Assembly (NCBI RefSeq): GCF_900185715.1
Contig: NZ_FYAS01000007.1
Span: forward strand, 248,001-312,000
DNA: 64,000 bases
Direction: 5' to 3'
Source: Allobosea sp. CS1GBMeth4
GTDB taxonomy: Bacteria; Pseudomonadota; Alphaproteobacteria; Rhizobiales; Beijerinckiaceae
Shown: piece by piece, positions 54,452 through 63,357 of the stretch
How positions within the stretch are numbered: the first letter of the stretch is position 1
Layout: every line of letters begins with the position of its first letter
Notes under the pieces: generated by a model
Told to the model about the DNA's origin: nothing
Databases searched by the model: none
Seen by the model: only the letters and a program-made list of their open reading frames with translations
Translations under genes and position numbers: made by a program

Positions 54452-55024
54452 ATGCTTCGCACCACGCTCGCCGCCCTCGCGCTTTCCGCCTCTTTCGGCC
54501 TGGCCCAGTCCCAGGCCCATGCCCAGGCGCCAGCGCCGGCCAATCTCGATCCGCAGAACACCGTGGTGCTCGAGACCAAGGACGGCCGGGTCACCATCCG
54601 CCTGCGGCCCGATCTCGCCCCCAAGCATGTCGAGCAGATCAAGGCGCTGACTAAGCGCGGCTTCTACGACGGCATCGTCTTCCACCGCGTCATCGACGGC
54701 TTCATGGCTCAGACCGGCGATCCGCGGGGCGACGGCACCGGCGGCTCCGACCTGCCCAACATCCCGGCCGAGTTCACGCCGACGCCGTACAAGGTCGGTT
54801 CGGTCGGCATGGCGCGCTCGCAGAGCCCGAACTCGGCCAACTCGCAATTCTTCATCTGCTATGAGGGCTGCGGTTCGCTGACCGGCCAGTACACCCTGTT
54901 CGGCGAGGTCGTCTCCGGCATGGACGTGGTGCGCAAGATCAAGAAGGGCAGCAGCGCCAACAACGGCTCTGTCAGCAATCCCGACAAGATCATCCGCATG
55001 CGCCTGCTCGCGGACGCCAAGTAA
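54452..55024 (+). CDS. Periplasmic peptidyl-prolyl isomerase, cyclophilin type
   Basis: This 190-aa protein has a signal peptide (residues ~1-27, ending SQAHAQ) followed by a cyclophilin domain. The active-site block is FHRVIDGFMAQTGDPRGDGTGG, and SANSQFFICYEGC gives the conserved Gln-Phe-Phe. It assists folding of exported proteins. It is followed after 4 bp by a secreted repeat protein and then by a cytoplasmic cyclophilin; the two isomerases are paralogous. Confidence 0.93.
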   Translation: MLRTTLAALALSASFGLAQSQAHAQAPAPANLDPQNTVVLETKDGRVTIRLRPDLAPKHVEQIKALTKRGFYDGIVFHRVIDGFMAQTGDPRGDGTGGSDLPNIPAEFTPTPYKVGSVGMARSQSPNSANSQFFICYEGCGSLTGQYTLFGEVVSGMDVVRKIKKGSSANNGSVSNPDKIIRMRLLADAK

Positions 55025-55028
55025 GCCC

Positions 55029-55658
55029 ATGCGCCGCTCGCGCGTGCCTGCGCTCGCTGTCCTGCTGCTGGCCTGCGCCGGCGGCACGGCGCCGGCGCAG
55101 GAGACGCGCGATCTCGGGCTGCCGCCCCCGTCCGGCTCGCAGAACCCCGTCCTGCCGCCGCCTTCGGGCTCGCAGAACCCGGTGCTGCCGCCGCAATCGG
55201 GCCAGCGCTACATGCCGGGCATCGGCGGCCCCTTCGGCGAGGGCACGCGCCGCCCGGTCGTGCCGTCGCCGACGCCCGGTGTCGACCGCGGCGTCAACGG
55301 CACCGTCACTCCCGAGACGATCGGCCTCGGCGAGGAGACCATGGACCGGCTCGACCAGATCGGGCCGGCGCTGCGGCGCTGCTGGCACCCGCCCGCGCTC
55401 GAGGCGGGAGCGAGCGCGAGCGCCACCGTCCGCTTCAGCCTGCGCCGCGACGGCACCTTGTTCGGCCAGCCGCGCGTGACCTGGGAGATGCGGCGCGCCC
55501 CGCCCGGTCTGCGCGAGCGCTTCACCGACTCGCTGATGCGCGCCGTGCGCGATTGCACGCCGATGAGGTTGTCGCCGGGGCTCGGAGGGAGTATCGCAGG
55601 CCGCCCGATCACCATCCGCTTCTTCGGCCGCGTGCCGACCAACGAAAGATCAGTCTGA
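55029..55658 (+). CDS. Secreted proline-rich repeat protein, TonB-C-like end
   Basis: This 209-aa protein has a signal peptide (~1-23, ending GTAPAQ), a Pro/Ser/Gly-rich segment with an 11-residue repeat (LPPPSGSQNPV twice, then LPPQSGQ), and a C-terminal ~100-residue domain. That domain has a CWHPPALEAG ... ATVRFSLRRDGTLFGQPRV ... CTPMRL layout, resembling TonB/TolA C-terminal domains. The function is not known. It lies between two cyclophilin genes with 4-bp and 1-base-overlap junctions, so it is surely co-transcribed. Confidence 0.8.
   Translation: MRRSRVPALAVLLLACAGGTAPAQETRDLGLPPPSGSQNPVLPPPSGSQNPVLPPQSGQRYMPGIGGPFGEGTRRPVVPSPTPGVDRGVNGTVTPETIGLGEETMDRLDQIGPALRRCWHPPALEAGASASATVRFSLRRDGTLFGQPRVTWEMRRAPPGLRERFTDSLMRAVRDCTPMRLSPGLGGSIAGRPITIRFFGRVPTNERSV
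55119..55205 (+). repeat. 33-bp in-frame tandem repeat
   Basis: Units at 55119-55151 and 55152-55184 and a partial third (55185-55205) each encode LPPxSGSQNPV or its beginning. Unit differences are mostly silent, so the repeat has been kept at protein level. The copy number could vary between strains. Confidence 0.8.
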
Positions 55659-56125
55659 TGTCGCTCGACCCCGAGAACACCCTCGTCATGGAGACCACCA
55701 AGGGCCGTGTGGTGATCAAGCTGCGGCCGGACCTCGCCCCGAAGCATGTCGAGCGCATCAAGCTGCTCGCCCGCGAGGGCTTCTATGACGGCATCGTCTT
55801 TCACCGCGTCATCGACGGCTTCATGGCGCAGGTCGGCTGCCCGCACGGCACCGGCACCGGCGGCTCGAGCTACCCGGACCTCGCCCAGGAGTTCAACGCC
55901 GAGCCGCATGTCCGCGGCATCTGCTCGATGGCCCGCGCCCAGAACCCGAATTCGGCCAACAGCCAGTTCTTCATCGTCTTCGACGATGCCCGCTTCCTCG
56001 ACAAGCAGTACACGGTCTGGGGCCAGGTCGTGGAAGGCATGGAGAACGTCGACAGGATCAAGCGCGGCGAGCCGGTGCGCGATCCCGACTCCATCGTCTC
56101 GATGAAGGTGATGGCGGACGCCTGA
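55658..56125 (+). CDS. Cytoplasmic peptidyl-prolyl isomerase, cyclophilin type
   Basis: This 155-aa cyclophilin has no signal peptide. Signatures are FHRVIDGFMAQVGCPHGTGTGG and SMARAQNPNSANSQFFIVFDDA. The start MSLDPENTLVMETTKG at 55658 overlaps the upstream stop by one base. It closely matches the periplasmic cyclophilin at 54452, suggesting one gene duplication with a signal peptide gained or lost. Confidence 0.93.
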   Translation: MSLDPENTLVMETTKGRVVIKLRPDLAPKHVERIKLLAREGFYDGIVFHRVIDGFMAQVGCPHGTGTGGSSYPDLAQEFNAEPHVRGICSMARAQNPNSANSQFFIVFDDARFLDKQYTVWGQVVEGMENVDRIKRGEPVRDPDSIVSMKVMADA

Positions 56126-56141
56126 GGCGTGCCCGCGCCTT

Positions 56142-56228
56142 CGTCATTGCGCGGAGCGTAGCGGCGAAGCAATCCGGGAGTGGCAGAGCTCTGCGACGCC
56201 TGGATGCTTCGCTGCGCTCGCAATGACG
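56142..56228. repeat. Palindromic intergenic repeat upstream of queA
   Basis: The ends CGTCATTGCG and CGCAATGACG are perfect inverses. The inner parts AGCGTAGCGGCGAAGCAATCC and, inverted, the matching GCTTCGCTGCGCTCG complete a near-palindrome with GAGCTC at the centre. It matches the common GTCATTGCGAGCG...GAAGCAATCC type of intergenic repeat. It ends 10 bp before queA. Confidence 0.75.
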
Positions 56229-56238
56229 GGAACGCTCC

Positions 56239-57333
56239 ATGGATGTCGGCCTTTTCGATTTCGACCTGCCCGAGGACCGCATCGCGCTGCGGCCGGTGAG
56301 CCCGCGCGACGCGGCGAGGCTGCTCGTCGTGCGCCCCGGCACGGCCGAGCCGTTCGAGGATCGCGGCGTCCGTGATCTGGTCGATCTCCTCCGGCCCGGC
56401 GATGCCTTGGTGCTCAACGACACCCGCGTCATCCCGTCCCGCCTCTGGGGACGCCGCCATCGCGGCGAGGCTTCGGCCCGCATCGAGATCATGCTGCACA
56501 AGCGCGAGGCGGACGACCGCTGGCGCGCCTTCGCCCGTCCGGCCAAGAAACTCAATGTCGGCGAGACGCTCGTCTTCGACAGCGACGGCGCCGGCAATGC
56601 CTGCGAGCTCGCGCGGCTCCGGGCCGAGGTCGAGGACAAGGGGGAGGGCGGCGACGTCGGCCTGCGCTTCTCGCTGACCGGCCCCTATCTCGACGAGGCG
56701 ATCGCGCGGCTCGGCGAATTGCCGCTCCCGCCCTATATCGCCGGAAAGCGCGCGACCGACCAGGCCGATGCGCGCGACTACCAGACGACCTATGCGCGCG
56801 AGGAAGGCGCCGTCGCCGCGCCGACCGCGGGTCTGCACTTCACGCCGGAGCTGTTCGCGGCGCTGAAGGCGCGCGGCGTCTCCAGCCATTTCGTCACGCT
56901 GCATGTCGGCGCCGGCACCTTCCTGCCGGTGAAGGCCGACGATACCGACGAGCATCGCATGCATGCCGAATGGGGCACTGTCGGCGCCGCGACGGCCGAC
57001 GCGCTGAACGCCGTGCACGCGGCCGGCGGCCGCATCGTCGCGGTCGGCACGACCTCGCTGCGCCTCGTCGAAAGCGCGACCGGAGAGGACGGCATCGTCA
57101 GGCCGTTCAGCGGCGACACCGCGATCTTCATCACGCCGGGCTATCGCTTCCGCGTCGTCGACCTGCTGATGACCAATTTCCACCTGCCGCGCTCGACGCT
57201 GTTCATGCTGGTCAGCGCCTTCAGCGGGCTCGACCTGATGAAGCGCGCCTATGCCCACGCCATCGCCGGGGGCTATCGCTTCTACTCCTATGGCGACGCC
57301 AGCCTGCTGTTCCGGGCGGACGCTCCGGCCTGA
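56239..57333 (+). CDS. queA: S-adenosylmethionine:tRNA ribosyltransferase-isomerase
   Basis: This 364-aa enzyme transfers and isomerises the ribose of S-adenosylmethionine onto 7-aminomethyl-deazaguanine in tRNA, the step making epoxyqueuosine. Family blocks are [63 protein letters not shown] and [18 protein letters not shown]. Length matches the family. No tgt gene follows; the next gene is the YfgM-like protein. Confidence 0.95.
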   Translation: MDVGLFDFDLPEDRIALRPVSPRDAARLLVVRPGTAEPFEDRGVRDLVDLLRPGDALVLNDTRVIPSRLWGRRHRGEASARIEIMLHKREADDRWRAFARPAKKLNVGETLVFDSDGAGNACELARLRAEVEDKGEGGDVGLRFSLTGPYLDEAIARLGELPLPPYIAGKRATDQADARDYQTTYAREEGAVAAPTAGLHFTPELFAALKARGVSSHFVTLHVGAGTFLPVKADDTDEHRMHAEWGTVGAATADALNAVHAAGGRIVAVGTTSLRLVESATGEDGIVRPFSGDTAIFITPGYRFRVVDLLMTNFHLPRSTLFMLVSAFSGLDLMKRAYAHAIAGGYRFYSYGDASLLFRADAPA

Positions 57334-57471
57334 GCGTCAGAGCCCGGGCAACTCGCCTGCATGCGAGCCGGCTGGCCGCAAGCATGTGACTGCGCCCCTG
57401 GCGAGTGCGTTCCGGCTCGCATTCCGCCGGCAAAGGTGCTACCCGGCTGGCGAAGAGCAGTCCGAGGCGTC

Positions 57472-58134
57472 ATGTCCGATATTTTCCGCGAGATCGATGA
57501 GGAGGTTCGCCGCGACAAGGCGGCCGCCGTCTGGAAGAAGTATGGCAATGTCTTCATCGCCATCGCCGTGCTGGTCGTCGCCGGCGTCGCCGGCTGGCAG
57601 GTCTGGCAGCAGCAGGAGCGCAAGAAGGCCGAGGCCGTCGGCGCGAAGTTCGAGGCGGCGCTGCGCGCCTCGCGCGACGGCGATGCCAGCGCGGCCGAGG
57701 CGACGCTGACCGAGCTCGCAGCCAACGCACCGGCGGGCTATCGCCAGCTGTCGCGCTTCCGGCTCGCGGCCGAGGTCGGCAAGCGCGATGCGGCTGCCGG
57801 CGCGACGGCCTTCGACGCGCTCGCCGGCGACGCTTCGCTCGATCCGTATTATCGCGACCTCGCCCGGCTGCGGTCCGGGCTGCTGCGCGTCGACCTCGTG
57901 CCTTATGCCGAGCTGCGCAAGGAACTGGAGCCGCTGGCGACGCCGACCGGGCTCTGGCGTCATTCAGCGCGCGAATTCCTCGGCATTTCCGCGCTGAAGC
58001 ATAATCTCTTCGAGGATGCGGGACGCTGGTTCGACGCCATCGTCGCCGATCCGCAGACGCCGCAGGTGCTGCGCCAGCGCGTCGAGCTCTATCTGACGCT
58101 GGTCCGCGGCGGGCCGGTGACGATCAAGAACTGA
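57472..58134 (+). CDS. YfgM-like membrane-anchored TPR protein
   Basis: This 220-aa protein has a short N-terminus with Asp/Glu ([24 protein letters not shown]), one membrane helix ([20 protein letters not shown], ~23-42) and a periplasmic helical-repeat domain (TPR_21 type). E. coli YfgM of the same layout works with SecYEG and PpiD and is encoded next to bamB and der. Here der follows directly and bamB is absent from between them. The start at 57472 is chosen because the 37-codon extension is not conserved in type. Confidence 0.82.
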   Translation: MSDIFREIDEEVRRDKAAAVWKKYGNVFIAIAVLVVAGVAGWQVWQQQERKKAEAVGAKFEAALRASRDGDASAAEATLTELAANAPAGYRQLSRFRLAAEVGKRDAAAGATAFDALAGDASLDPYYRDLARLRSGLLRVDLVPYAELRKELEPLATPTGLWRHSAREFLGISALKHNLFEDAGRWFDAIVADPQTPQVLRQRVELYLTLVRGGPVTIKN

Positions 58135-58186
58135 ATCCGGGTGCCGGTTGCTGCCGGCGGCTGCGCCCGGCAGGACTGGACGGATC

Positions 58187-59575
58187 ATGACTGCAACCAT
58201 CGCCATCGTCGGCCGACCCAATGTCGGCAAGTCGACCCTGTTCAACCGCCTCGTCGGCAAGAAGCTCGCGCTCGTCGACGACCAGCCGGGCGTGACCCGC
58301 GACCGGCGTGAGGGCGAGGCCAGCCTCGGCCACCTGCGCTTCACCGTGATCGACACCGCCGGGCTCGAGGAGGCCGACAGGGATTCGCTGGCGGCGCGCA
58401 TGCGGGCGCAGACCGAGACGGCGATCGAGCAGGCCGACGTCGTGCTGTTCATGATCGACGCCCGCCTCGGCTTGACGCCGATGGACCACAGTTTCGCCGA
58501 GCTGGTCCGCCGCTCCGGCAAGCCCGTCATCCTGCTCGCCAACAAGGCCGAGGGGAACAAGGGCCGCGACGGCGCCTTCGAGGCCTATTCGCTCGGCCTC
58601 GGCGATCCCGTGCCGTTCTCGGCCGAGCACGGCGAGGGCACGGCCGACCTGCTCGAGGCGCTCGCGCCCTATGTCGCCGACGAGCCGGAGGAGGACGAGG
58701 AGGAGGCTTGGGAGGATGCCCCCGCCGAGGCCTCTTCCGAGGAGGAGGCCGACCCCAGCCGGCCGCTGCGCGTCACCATCATCGGCCGCCCGAACGCCGG
58801 CAAATCGACGCTGGTCAACCGGATGATCGGCGAGGAGCGCCTGCTGACTGGCCCCGAGGCCGGTATCACGCGCGACACCATCTCGGTCGAATGGGAATGG
58901 CGCGGCCGGCCGGTCAAGCTGTTCGACACCGCCGGCATGAGGAAACGCGCGCGCATCGACGAGAAGCTCGAGAAGCTGGCTGTGGCGGATTCGCTGCGCG
59001 CCATCCGCTTCGCCGAGGTCGTCGTCGTCCTGCTCGATTCGACCATCCCCTTCGAGAAGCAGGATCTGACCCTGGTCGACCTGACCGAGCGCGAGGGCCG
59101 CGCCGTGGTCATCGGCCTGAACAAATGGGATCTCGTCGCCGACAAGCAGGGTCTGCTCGCCGAGCTCAAGGAGAAGGCTCACCACCTGCTGGCGCAGGTC
59201 CGCGGTGTCGAGATCGTGCCGCTCTCGGGCCTCGCCGGCGAGGGCATCGACCGGCTGATGCAGGCGGTGTTCAGGGCCTATGAGGTCTGGAATCGCCGCG
59301 TCTCGACGGCGAAGATCAACCGCTGGCTCGAAGGCGTGCTCTCGGCCCATCCGCCGCCGGCCGTGGCGGGCCGCCGGATCAAGATCCGCTACATGACGCA
59401 GCCCAAGGCGCGGCCGCCGACCTTCGCCCTGTTCGGCAACCAGCTCGAGCACCTGCCGGTGTCCTATCTGCGCTATCTCGGCAACAATCTCCGCGAGGCG
59501 TTCGAATTGCCGGGCACGCCGATCCGCCTGCATACGCGCGGCGGCCGCAACCCCTACGACAAGGACAAGAGCTGA
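58187..59575 (+). CDS. der: Ribosome-biogenesis GTPase Der (EngA)
   Basis: This 462-aa protein has two tandem GTPase domains, GRPNVGKST (~9-17) and GRPNAGKST (~202-210), joined by an acidic linker ([23 protein letters not shown]). A C-terminal KH-like domain ends NPYDKDKS. It acts in 50S ribosome assembly. The start MTATIAIV at 58187 fits the family; the upstream in-frame extension is rejected. The stop overlaps the next ATG. Confidence 0.96.
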   Translation: MTATIAIVGRPNVGKSTLFNRLVGKKLALVDDQPGVTRDRREGEASLGHLRFTVIDTAGLEEADRDSLAARMRAQTETAIEQADVVLFMIDARLGLTPMDHSFAELVRRSGKPVILLANKAEGNKGRDGAFEAYSLGLGDPVPFSAEHGEGTADLLEALAPYVADEPEEDEEEAWEDAPAEASSEEEADPSRPLRVTIIGRPNAGKSTLVNRMIGEERLLTGPEAGITRDTISVEWEWRGRPVKLFDTAGMRKRARIDEKLEKLAVADSLRAIRFAEVVVVLLDSTIPFEKQDLTLVDLTEREGRAVVIGLNKWDLVADKQGLLAELKEKAHHLLAQVRGVEIVPLSGLAGEGIDRLMQAVFRAYEVWNRRVSTAKINRWLEGVLSAHPPPAVAGRRIKIRYMTQPKARPPTFALFGNQLEHLPVSYLRYLGNNLREAFELPGTPIRLHTRGGRNPYDKDKS

Positions 59576-59985
59576 TGCTCGAGACCGTCAGCGCGCTCTT
59601 CCTGCGCGCCGACGGGCGGGTGCTGCTCGGCCTGCGCGCCTCCTGGAAGCGCGCCTGGGCCGACCATTGGGACGCGATCGGCGGCCGGGTCGAGATGGGC
59701 GAGGCGCTGGATGCCGCGCTCATCCGCGAATGCCGCGAGGAGGTCGGCCTGACGCCGCTGGCCTACCGGTTGATGCTGTCGGCGCAGGAGCGCTTCCCCG
59801 AGCGCAACGGCGCGGCGCTGCACCACATCTATGTCGTCCCGGACTGGGACGGCGGCGAGCCGGAGAATCTCTCCGACGAGCACGTCCGGATCGCCTGGTT
59901 CTCGCTCGACGAGATGGCCGCCCTGCCGAACCTCACCGTGCCGGATCTGATCGCCGTGGTGCGGGACTATGCTGCGCCCCCGTGA
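59575..59985 (+). CDS. NUDIX hydrolase
   Basis: This 136-aa protein has a complete Nudix box, GGRVEMGEALDAALIRECREEVGL (G-x5-E-x7-R-E-x-x-E-E-x-G-L), at ~residues 38-60. The substrate cannot be told; MutT-like nucleotide pool cleaning is one possibility. It overlaps der by one base. A REP-like hairpin follows after 10 bp. Confidence 0.9.
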   Translation: MLETVSALFLRADGRVLLGLRASWKRAWADHWDAIGGRVEMGEALDAALIRECREEVGLTPLAYRLMLSAQERFPERNGAALHHIYVVPDWDGGEPENLSDEHVRIAWFSLDEMAALPNLTVPDLIAVVRDYAAPP

Positions 59986-59990
59986 GGGGC

Positions 59991-60100
59991 GCGTCATGCT
60001 CGGGCTCGCCCCGAGCATCTCTGCCCGTATGAGGCTCCAATCCGCGCCTTCCGGTCCTGGGATTCTCGGCTCTGCGCTTCGCTTCGCCGAGACTGACGGC
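59991..60100. repeat. REP-like hairpins between NUDIX and SDR genes
   Basis: GCGTCATGCTCGGG pairs with CCCGAGCAT (arms 59996-60004 and 60010-60018). A second inverted pair TCTCGGC / GCCGAGA spans 60064-60092 around a GCGCTTCGCTTCG loop. The first hairpin belongs to the same family as those at 35014 and 50101. The block fills the gap between convergent genes and may act as a terminator. Confidence 0.65.
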
Positions 60101-60105
60101 TTCCG

Positions 60106-60846
60106 CTACGCCGGCATCTGCGGCGCCAGCACCTTGCCCTGCGGGAAGTCGAAGATCTTGCCGGTCTCAGTCCAGTCCGGCGAGGCGATCGCCACCAGAT
60201 GCGGCGCCAGCTCCTCCGGCGTCCTCAGGGTCGCCGGGTCCTCGCCCGGCATCGCCTCGGCCCGCATGCGCGTCCGCAGCGGCCCCGGATTGACCAGCAT
60301 GACCCGCAGATTGGTCGACTGCGTCTCGTTGGCGTAGCTGCGCGCCATCGCCTCGAGCGCCGCCTTGGAGACCGAATACGGGCCCCAATAGGCGAGGCAT
60401 TTATGCGCCGCCCCGGAGGAGAGGAAGATCGCCCTTCCGGCATCGGAGGCCTTGAGCGCCTGTTCGACCGACTTCAGCAGCCGCCAGTTGGCGCTGACAT
60501 TGATGTCGAAGACCTGGGCCCATTCCTTCGGGCTGACATGGGTCAGCGGCGCCAGCGGGCCGAGGATGCCGGCATTGGCGAGCAGAATGTCGAGCCGGCC
60601 CCAGCGCTCCAGCAGGGCCGGCCCCAGCCGCTCGATCGCTTCGGCATCGGCGAGATCGACCGGTACCAGCGTCGCGCTGCCGCCGCGCGCCCGGACCTCG
60701 TCGTCGAGCTCCTCCAGCGCGCCGCTGGTGCGCGCGAGCGCGACCACATGGGCGCCGGCGTCGGCGAAGGCGAGCGCCGCGGCACGGCCAATGCCGCGCG
60801 AAGCGCCGGTGACGAGCGCGATGCGCCCTTCCAGAGGCTTGGTCAT
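60106..60846 (-). CDS. Short-chain dehydrogenase/reductase
   Basis: This 246-aa classical SDR has the cofactor motif TGASRGIG (~15-22), NAG at LLANAGILG, catalytic Ser in LSSGAA and YxxxK in YSVSK. The substrate is unknown. It lies 19 bp after purF in the same direction and is convergent with the NUDIX gene. It is often found beside purF in this group, from general knowledge. Confidence 0.9.
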   Translation of the reverse strand: MTKPLEGRIALVTGASRGIGRAAALAFADAGAHVVALARTSGALEELDDEVRARGGSATLVPVDLADAEAIERLGPALLERWGRLDILLANAGILGPLAPLTHVSPKEWAQVFDINVSANWRLLKSVEQALKASDAGRAIFLSSGAAHKCLAYWGPYSVSKAALEAMARSYANETQSTNLRVMLVNPGPLRTRMRAEAMPGEDPATLRTPEELAPHLVAIASPDWTETGKIFDFPQGKVLAPQMPA

Positions 60847-60865
60847 CGAAATCCCGTCGAAACGC

Positions 60866-62338
60866 TCAGCCGGCTTCGGCCAGCAGCGACATCTGCTGCT
60901 TGGCGCTCTCGCCGACCACGTCGGTCAGCGAGGTCGGATAGTCGCCGGTGAAGCAATGATCGGTGAACTGCGGCCGGGCGGAATCGCGCCGTTCGTGCCC
61001 CATCGCCTTGTAGAGCCCGTCGACCGAGATGAAGGCGAGGGAATCGGCGCCGACGAACTGGCGCATCTCCTCGAGCGAATGCGTCGCGGCCAGCAGCTTC
61101 TGCTGGTCCGGCGTGTCGATGCCGTAATAATCGGGGTGGGTGATCGGCGGCGAGGAGATGCGGAAATGCACCTCGCGCGCGCCGGCCTCGCGCATCATCT
61201 TGACGATCTTCAGCGAGGTCGTGCCGCGCACGATCGAGTCGTCGACCAGGACGATGCGCTTGCCCTCGACGACGCTGCGATTGGCCGAATGCTTCAGGCG
61301 GACGCCGAGCTCGCGCACCTTCTGCGTCGGCTCGATGAAGGTTCTGCCGACATAATGGTTGCGGATGATGCCGAGCTCGAACGGGATGCCGCTCGCCTGG
61401 GCGAAGCCGAGCGCGGCCGGCACGCCGGAATCCGGCACGGGCACGATCACGTCGGCGTCGGCCGGCGACTCGGCCGCGAGCTGCGCGCCCATCGCCTTGC
61501 GCCGCTCGTAGATGCTGCGGCCCTTCACGATCGAATCCGGCCGGGCGAAATAGATGTACTCGAAGATGCAGGGCCGCTCCGGCACCGGCGGGAACGGCTT
61601 GTGGCTCTCGATGCCCTGCTCGGAGATGACGACGACCTCGCCGTTCTCGATCTCGCGGACGAACTTGGCGCCGATGATGTCGAGCGCGCAGGTCTCGGAA
61701 GTCAGGATCGGGCAGCCATTGAGGTCGCCGAGCACCAGCGGCCGGATGCCGAGCGGATCGCGCGCGCCGACCAGCTTCTTGTTGGTGATGCCGACGAAGG
61801 CGTAGGCGCCCTCGATCTGGCGCAGCGCGTCGATGAAGCGCTCGATGAACTGGCTCTTGCGGCTGCGCGCGACCAGGTGCAGCAGCACCTCGGTGTCGGA
61901 GGTGGACTGGTAGATCGCGCCGTCGCGGACGAGGTTGCGCCGCAGCGTCAGCCCATTGGTCAGGTTGCCGTTATGCGCCACCGCGAAGCCGCCGCCGTGC
62001 AGTTCGGAGAACAGCGGCTGGACATTGCGCAGGATGGTCTCGCCGGTGGTCGAGTAGCGGACATGGCCGATCGCCTGCTTGCCCTGGAGCTTCTCGATCA
62101 CGCCCGCATCGGAGAAGGCGTCGCCGACCAGGCCGAGGCGGCGCTCGGAATGGAAGCGCTGGCCGTCGAAAGAGACGATGCCGGTCGCCTCCTGGCCGCG
62201 ATGCTGCAGCGCGTGCAGGCCGAGCGCGGTCAGCGCCGCGGCGTCGTCATGGCCGAAGATGCCGAAGACGCCGCATTCCTCGCGCAGCCGGTCGGCGTTC
62301 GGGTCGAACACGGCGTCGGCATCGTGGGTCTGGCTCAT
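60866..62338 (-). CDS. purF: Amidophosphoribosyltransferase
   Basis: This 490-aa first enzyme of purine synthesis uses glutamine to aminate PRPP. Cys22 in REECGVFGIFGHDD is the glutaminase nucleophile, exposed after removal of a short propeptide. The PRPP site is IVLVDDSIVRGTTS. The start MSQTHDAD at 62338 is preferred; two upstream in-frame Met codons (62350, 62410) give longer, non-conserved leaders. It lies 141 bp downstream of cvpA; this spacing may hold a separate promoter. Confidence 0.95.
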   Translation of the reverse strand: MSQTHDADAVFDPNADRLREECGVFGIFGHDDAAALTALGLHALQHRGQEATGIVSFDGQRFHSERRLGLVGDAFSDAGVIEKLQGKQAIGHVRYSTTGETILRNVQPLFSELHGGGFAVAHNGNLTNGLTLRRNLVRDGAIYQSTSDTEVLLHLVARSRKSQFIERFIDALRQIEGAYAFVGITNKKLVGARDPLGIRPLVLGDLNGCPILTSETCALDIIGAKFVREIENGEVVVISEQGIESHKPFPPVPERPCIFEYIYFARPDSIVKGRSIYERRKAMGAQLAAESPADADVIVPVPDSGVPAALGFAQASGIPFELGIIRNHYVGRTFIEPTQKVRELGVRLKHSANRSVVEGKRIVLVDDSIVRGTTSLKIVKMMREAGAREVHFRISSPPITHPDYYGIDTPDQQKLLAATHSLEEMRQFVGADSLAFISVDGLYKAMGHERRDSARPQFTDHCFTGDYPTSLTDVVGESAKQQMSLLAEAG

Positions 62339-62479
62339 CGCTGGCTCCATCGCGGCTTCGGTGCGTCGTTCGTTGGGCCGGGGCGGCCGGACGACGAGGC
62401 GTCGCGCCAAATTGCGTGTTGGAGCATGTCCTCATCGCAAGACCGGGATCCGTTCTTGCTGGACATGCCCCGGCTCCAA

Positions 62480-63199
62480 TCAGGGCCGGCGTTGCGCCGG
62501 GGCCGTCGTCGCACCGGTGGTGGCCGGGGCGCTCGAATCGATCACGCGCTGCAGCGCCTGCCGGTCGGGGGCGGGCGCCTGGGTGCGGCGCTGCGGGTCG
62601 GCCGGGGCGGTGCCGCCGGCCGGCGGGGTGGCGCCGGGGCTGCGCGGCTCCTCGGACGGCGCCTCCGTGGGTTCGGTGCCGCCCTTCGACGGAATCAGCT
62701 TCTTGAAGAAGTCGGAATTCAGATCCTGCGGCAGCATGGTCAGCAGGCTGCGCCCGGTCTCCTCGAGCAGCGGCTTGGCGCGGGCGTCCTTTGCCCATGT
62801 CGGCAGGTTCTTGTCGCCCATCAGCGTCATGAAGAACAGGTAGCCGACGACTGCCAGGAGCAGGCCGCGCGCGGCGCCGAAGACGAAGCCGAGGGTGCGG
62901 TCGAGTGCGCCGATGCGCGAATCGAGCACGAAATCCGAGATCCGCGCCGTGATCAGCGAGACGATGATCAGCGTGCCGAGGAACAGCACCGCGATCACCG
63001 CGACCAGCGCCACGGTCTTGTTCGGGATGTGCTGCTGCGCCAGCGGCAGGAGCTGCGGATGGAAGATCCAGGCGACGACGGCGGCGGCCGCCCAGGAGGC
63101 GATCGCCAGCACTTCGCGCGTCAGCCCGCGCACGGCCGCCAGCAAAGCCGAGATCAACACCACGCCGATGACGACGAGATCGAGAATGGTCACAGGCAT
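62480..63199 (-). CDS. cvpA: CvpA-family membrane protein
   Basis: This 239-aa protein has four predicted helices in the first ~150 residues (DLVVIGVVLISALLAAVRG at the N-terminus, then ASWAAAAVVAWIF). A Pro/Ala/Thr-rich tail follows. CvpA is linked to envelope homeostasis, originally to colicin V export. It lies upstream of purF as in E. coli. The start MPVTILDL at 63199 fits the family; a 12-codon extension is rejected. Confidence 0.92.
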   Translation of the reverse strand: MPVTILDLVVIGVVLISALLAAVRGLTREVLAIASWAAAAVVAWIFHPQLLPLAQQHIPNKTVALVAVIAVLFLGTLIIVSLITARISDFVLDSRIGALDRTLGFVFGAARGLLLAVVGYLFFMTLMGDKNLPTWAKDARAKPLLEETGRSLLTMLPQDLNSDFFKKLIPSKGGTEPTEAPSEEPRSPGATPPAGGTAPADPQRRTQAPAPDRQALQRVIDSSAPATTGATTAPAQRRP

Positions 63200-63357
63200 G
63201 TCAGGGCCGCTTCGCTGCAAAATCGGGGCCGGCACGCGACAAATGGGTGGGCCGGGCGGATTTTGCTATAGCTGCTCGCGTGCCGCGCGTCACCCATGCA
63301 GTCGGCTCATTTTGCGCTGCGATCGTGCGGAGCGATCCGCAGCCGCCATCTCGGCCT

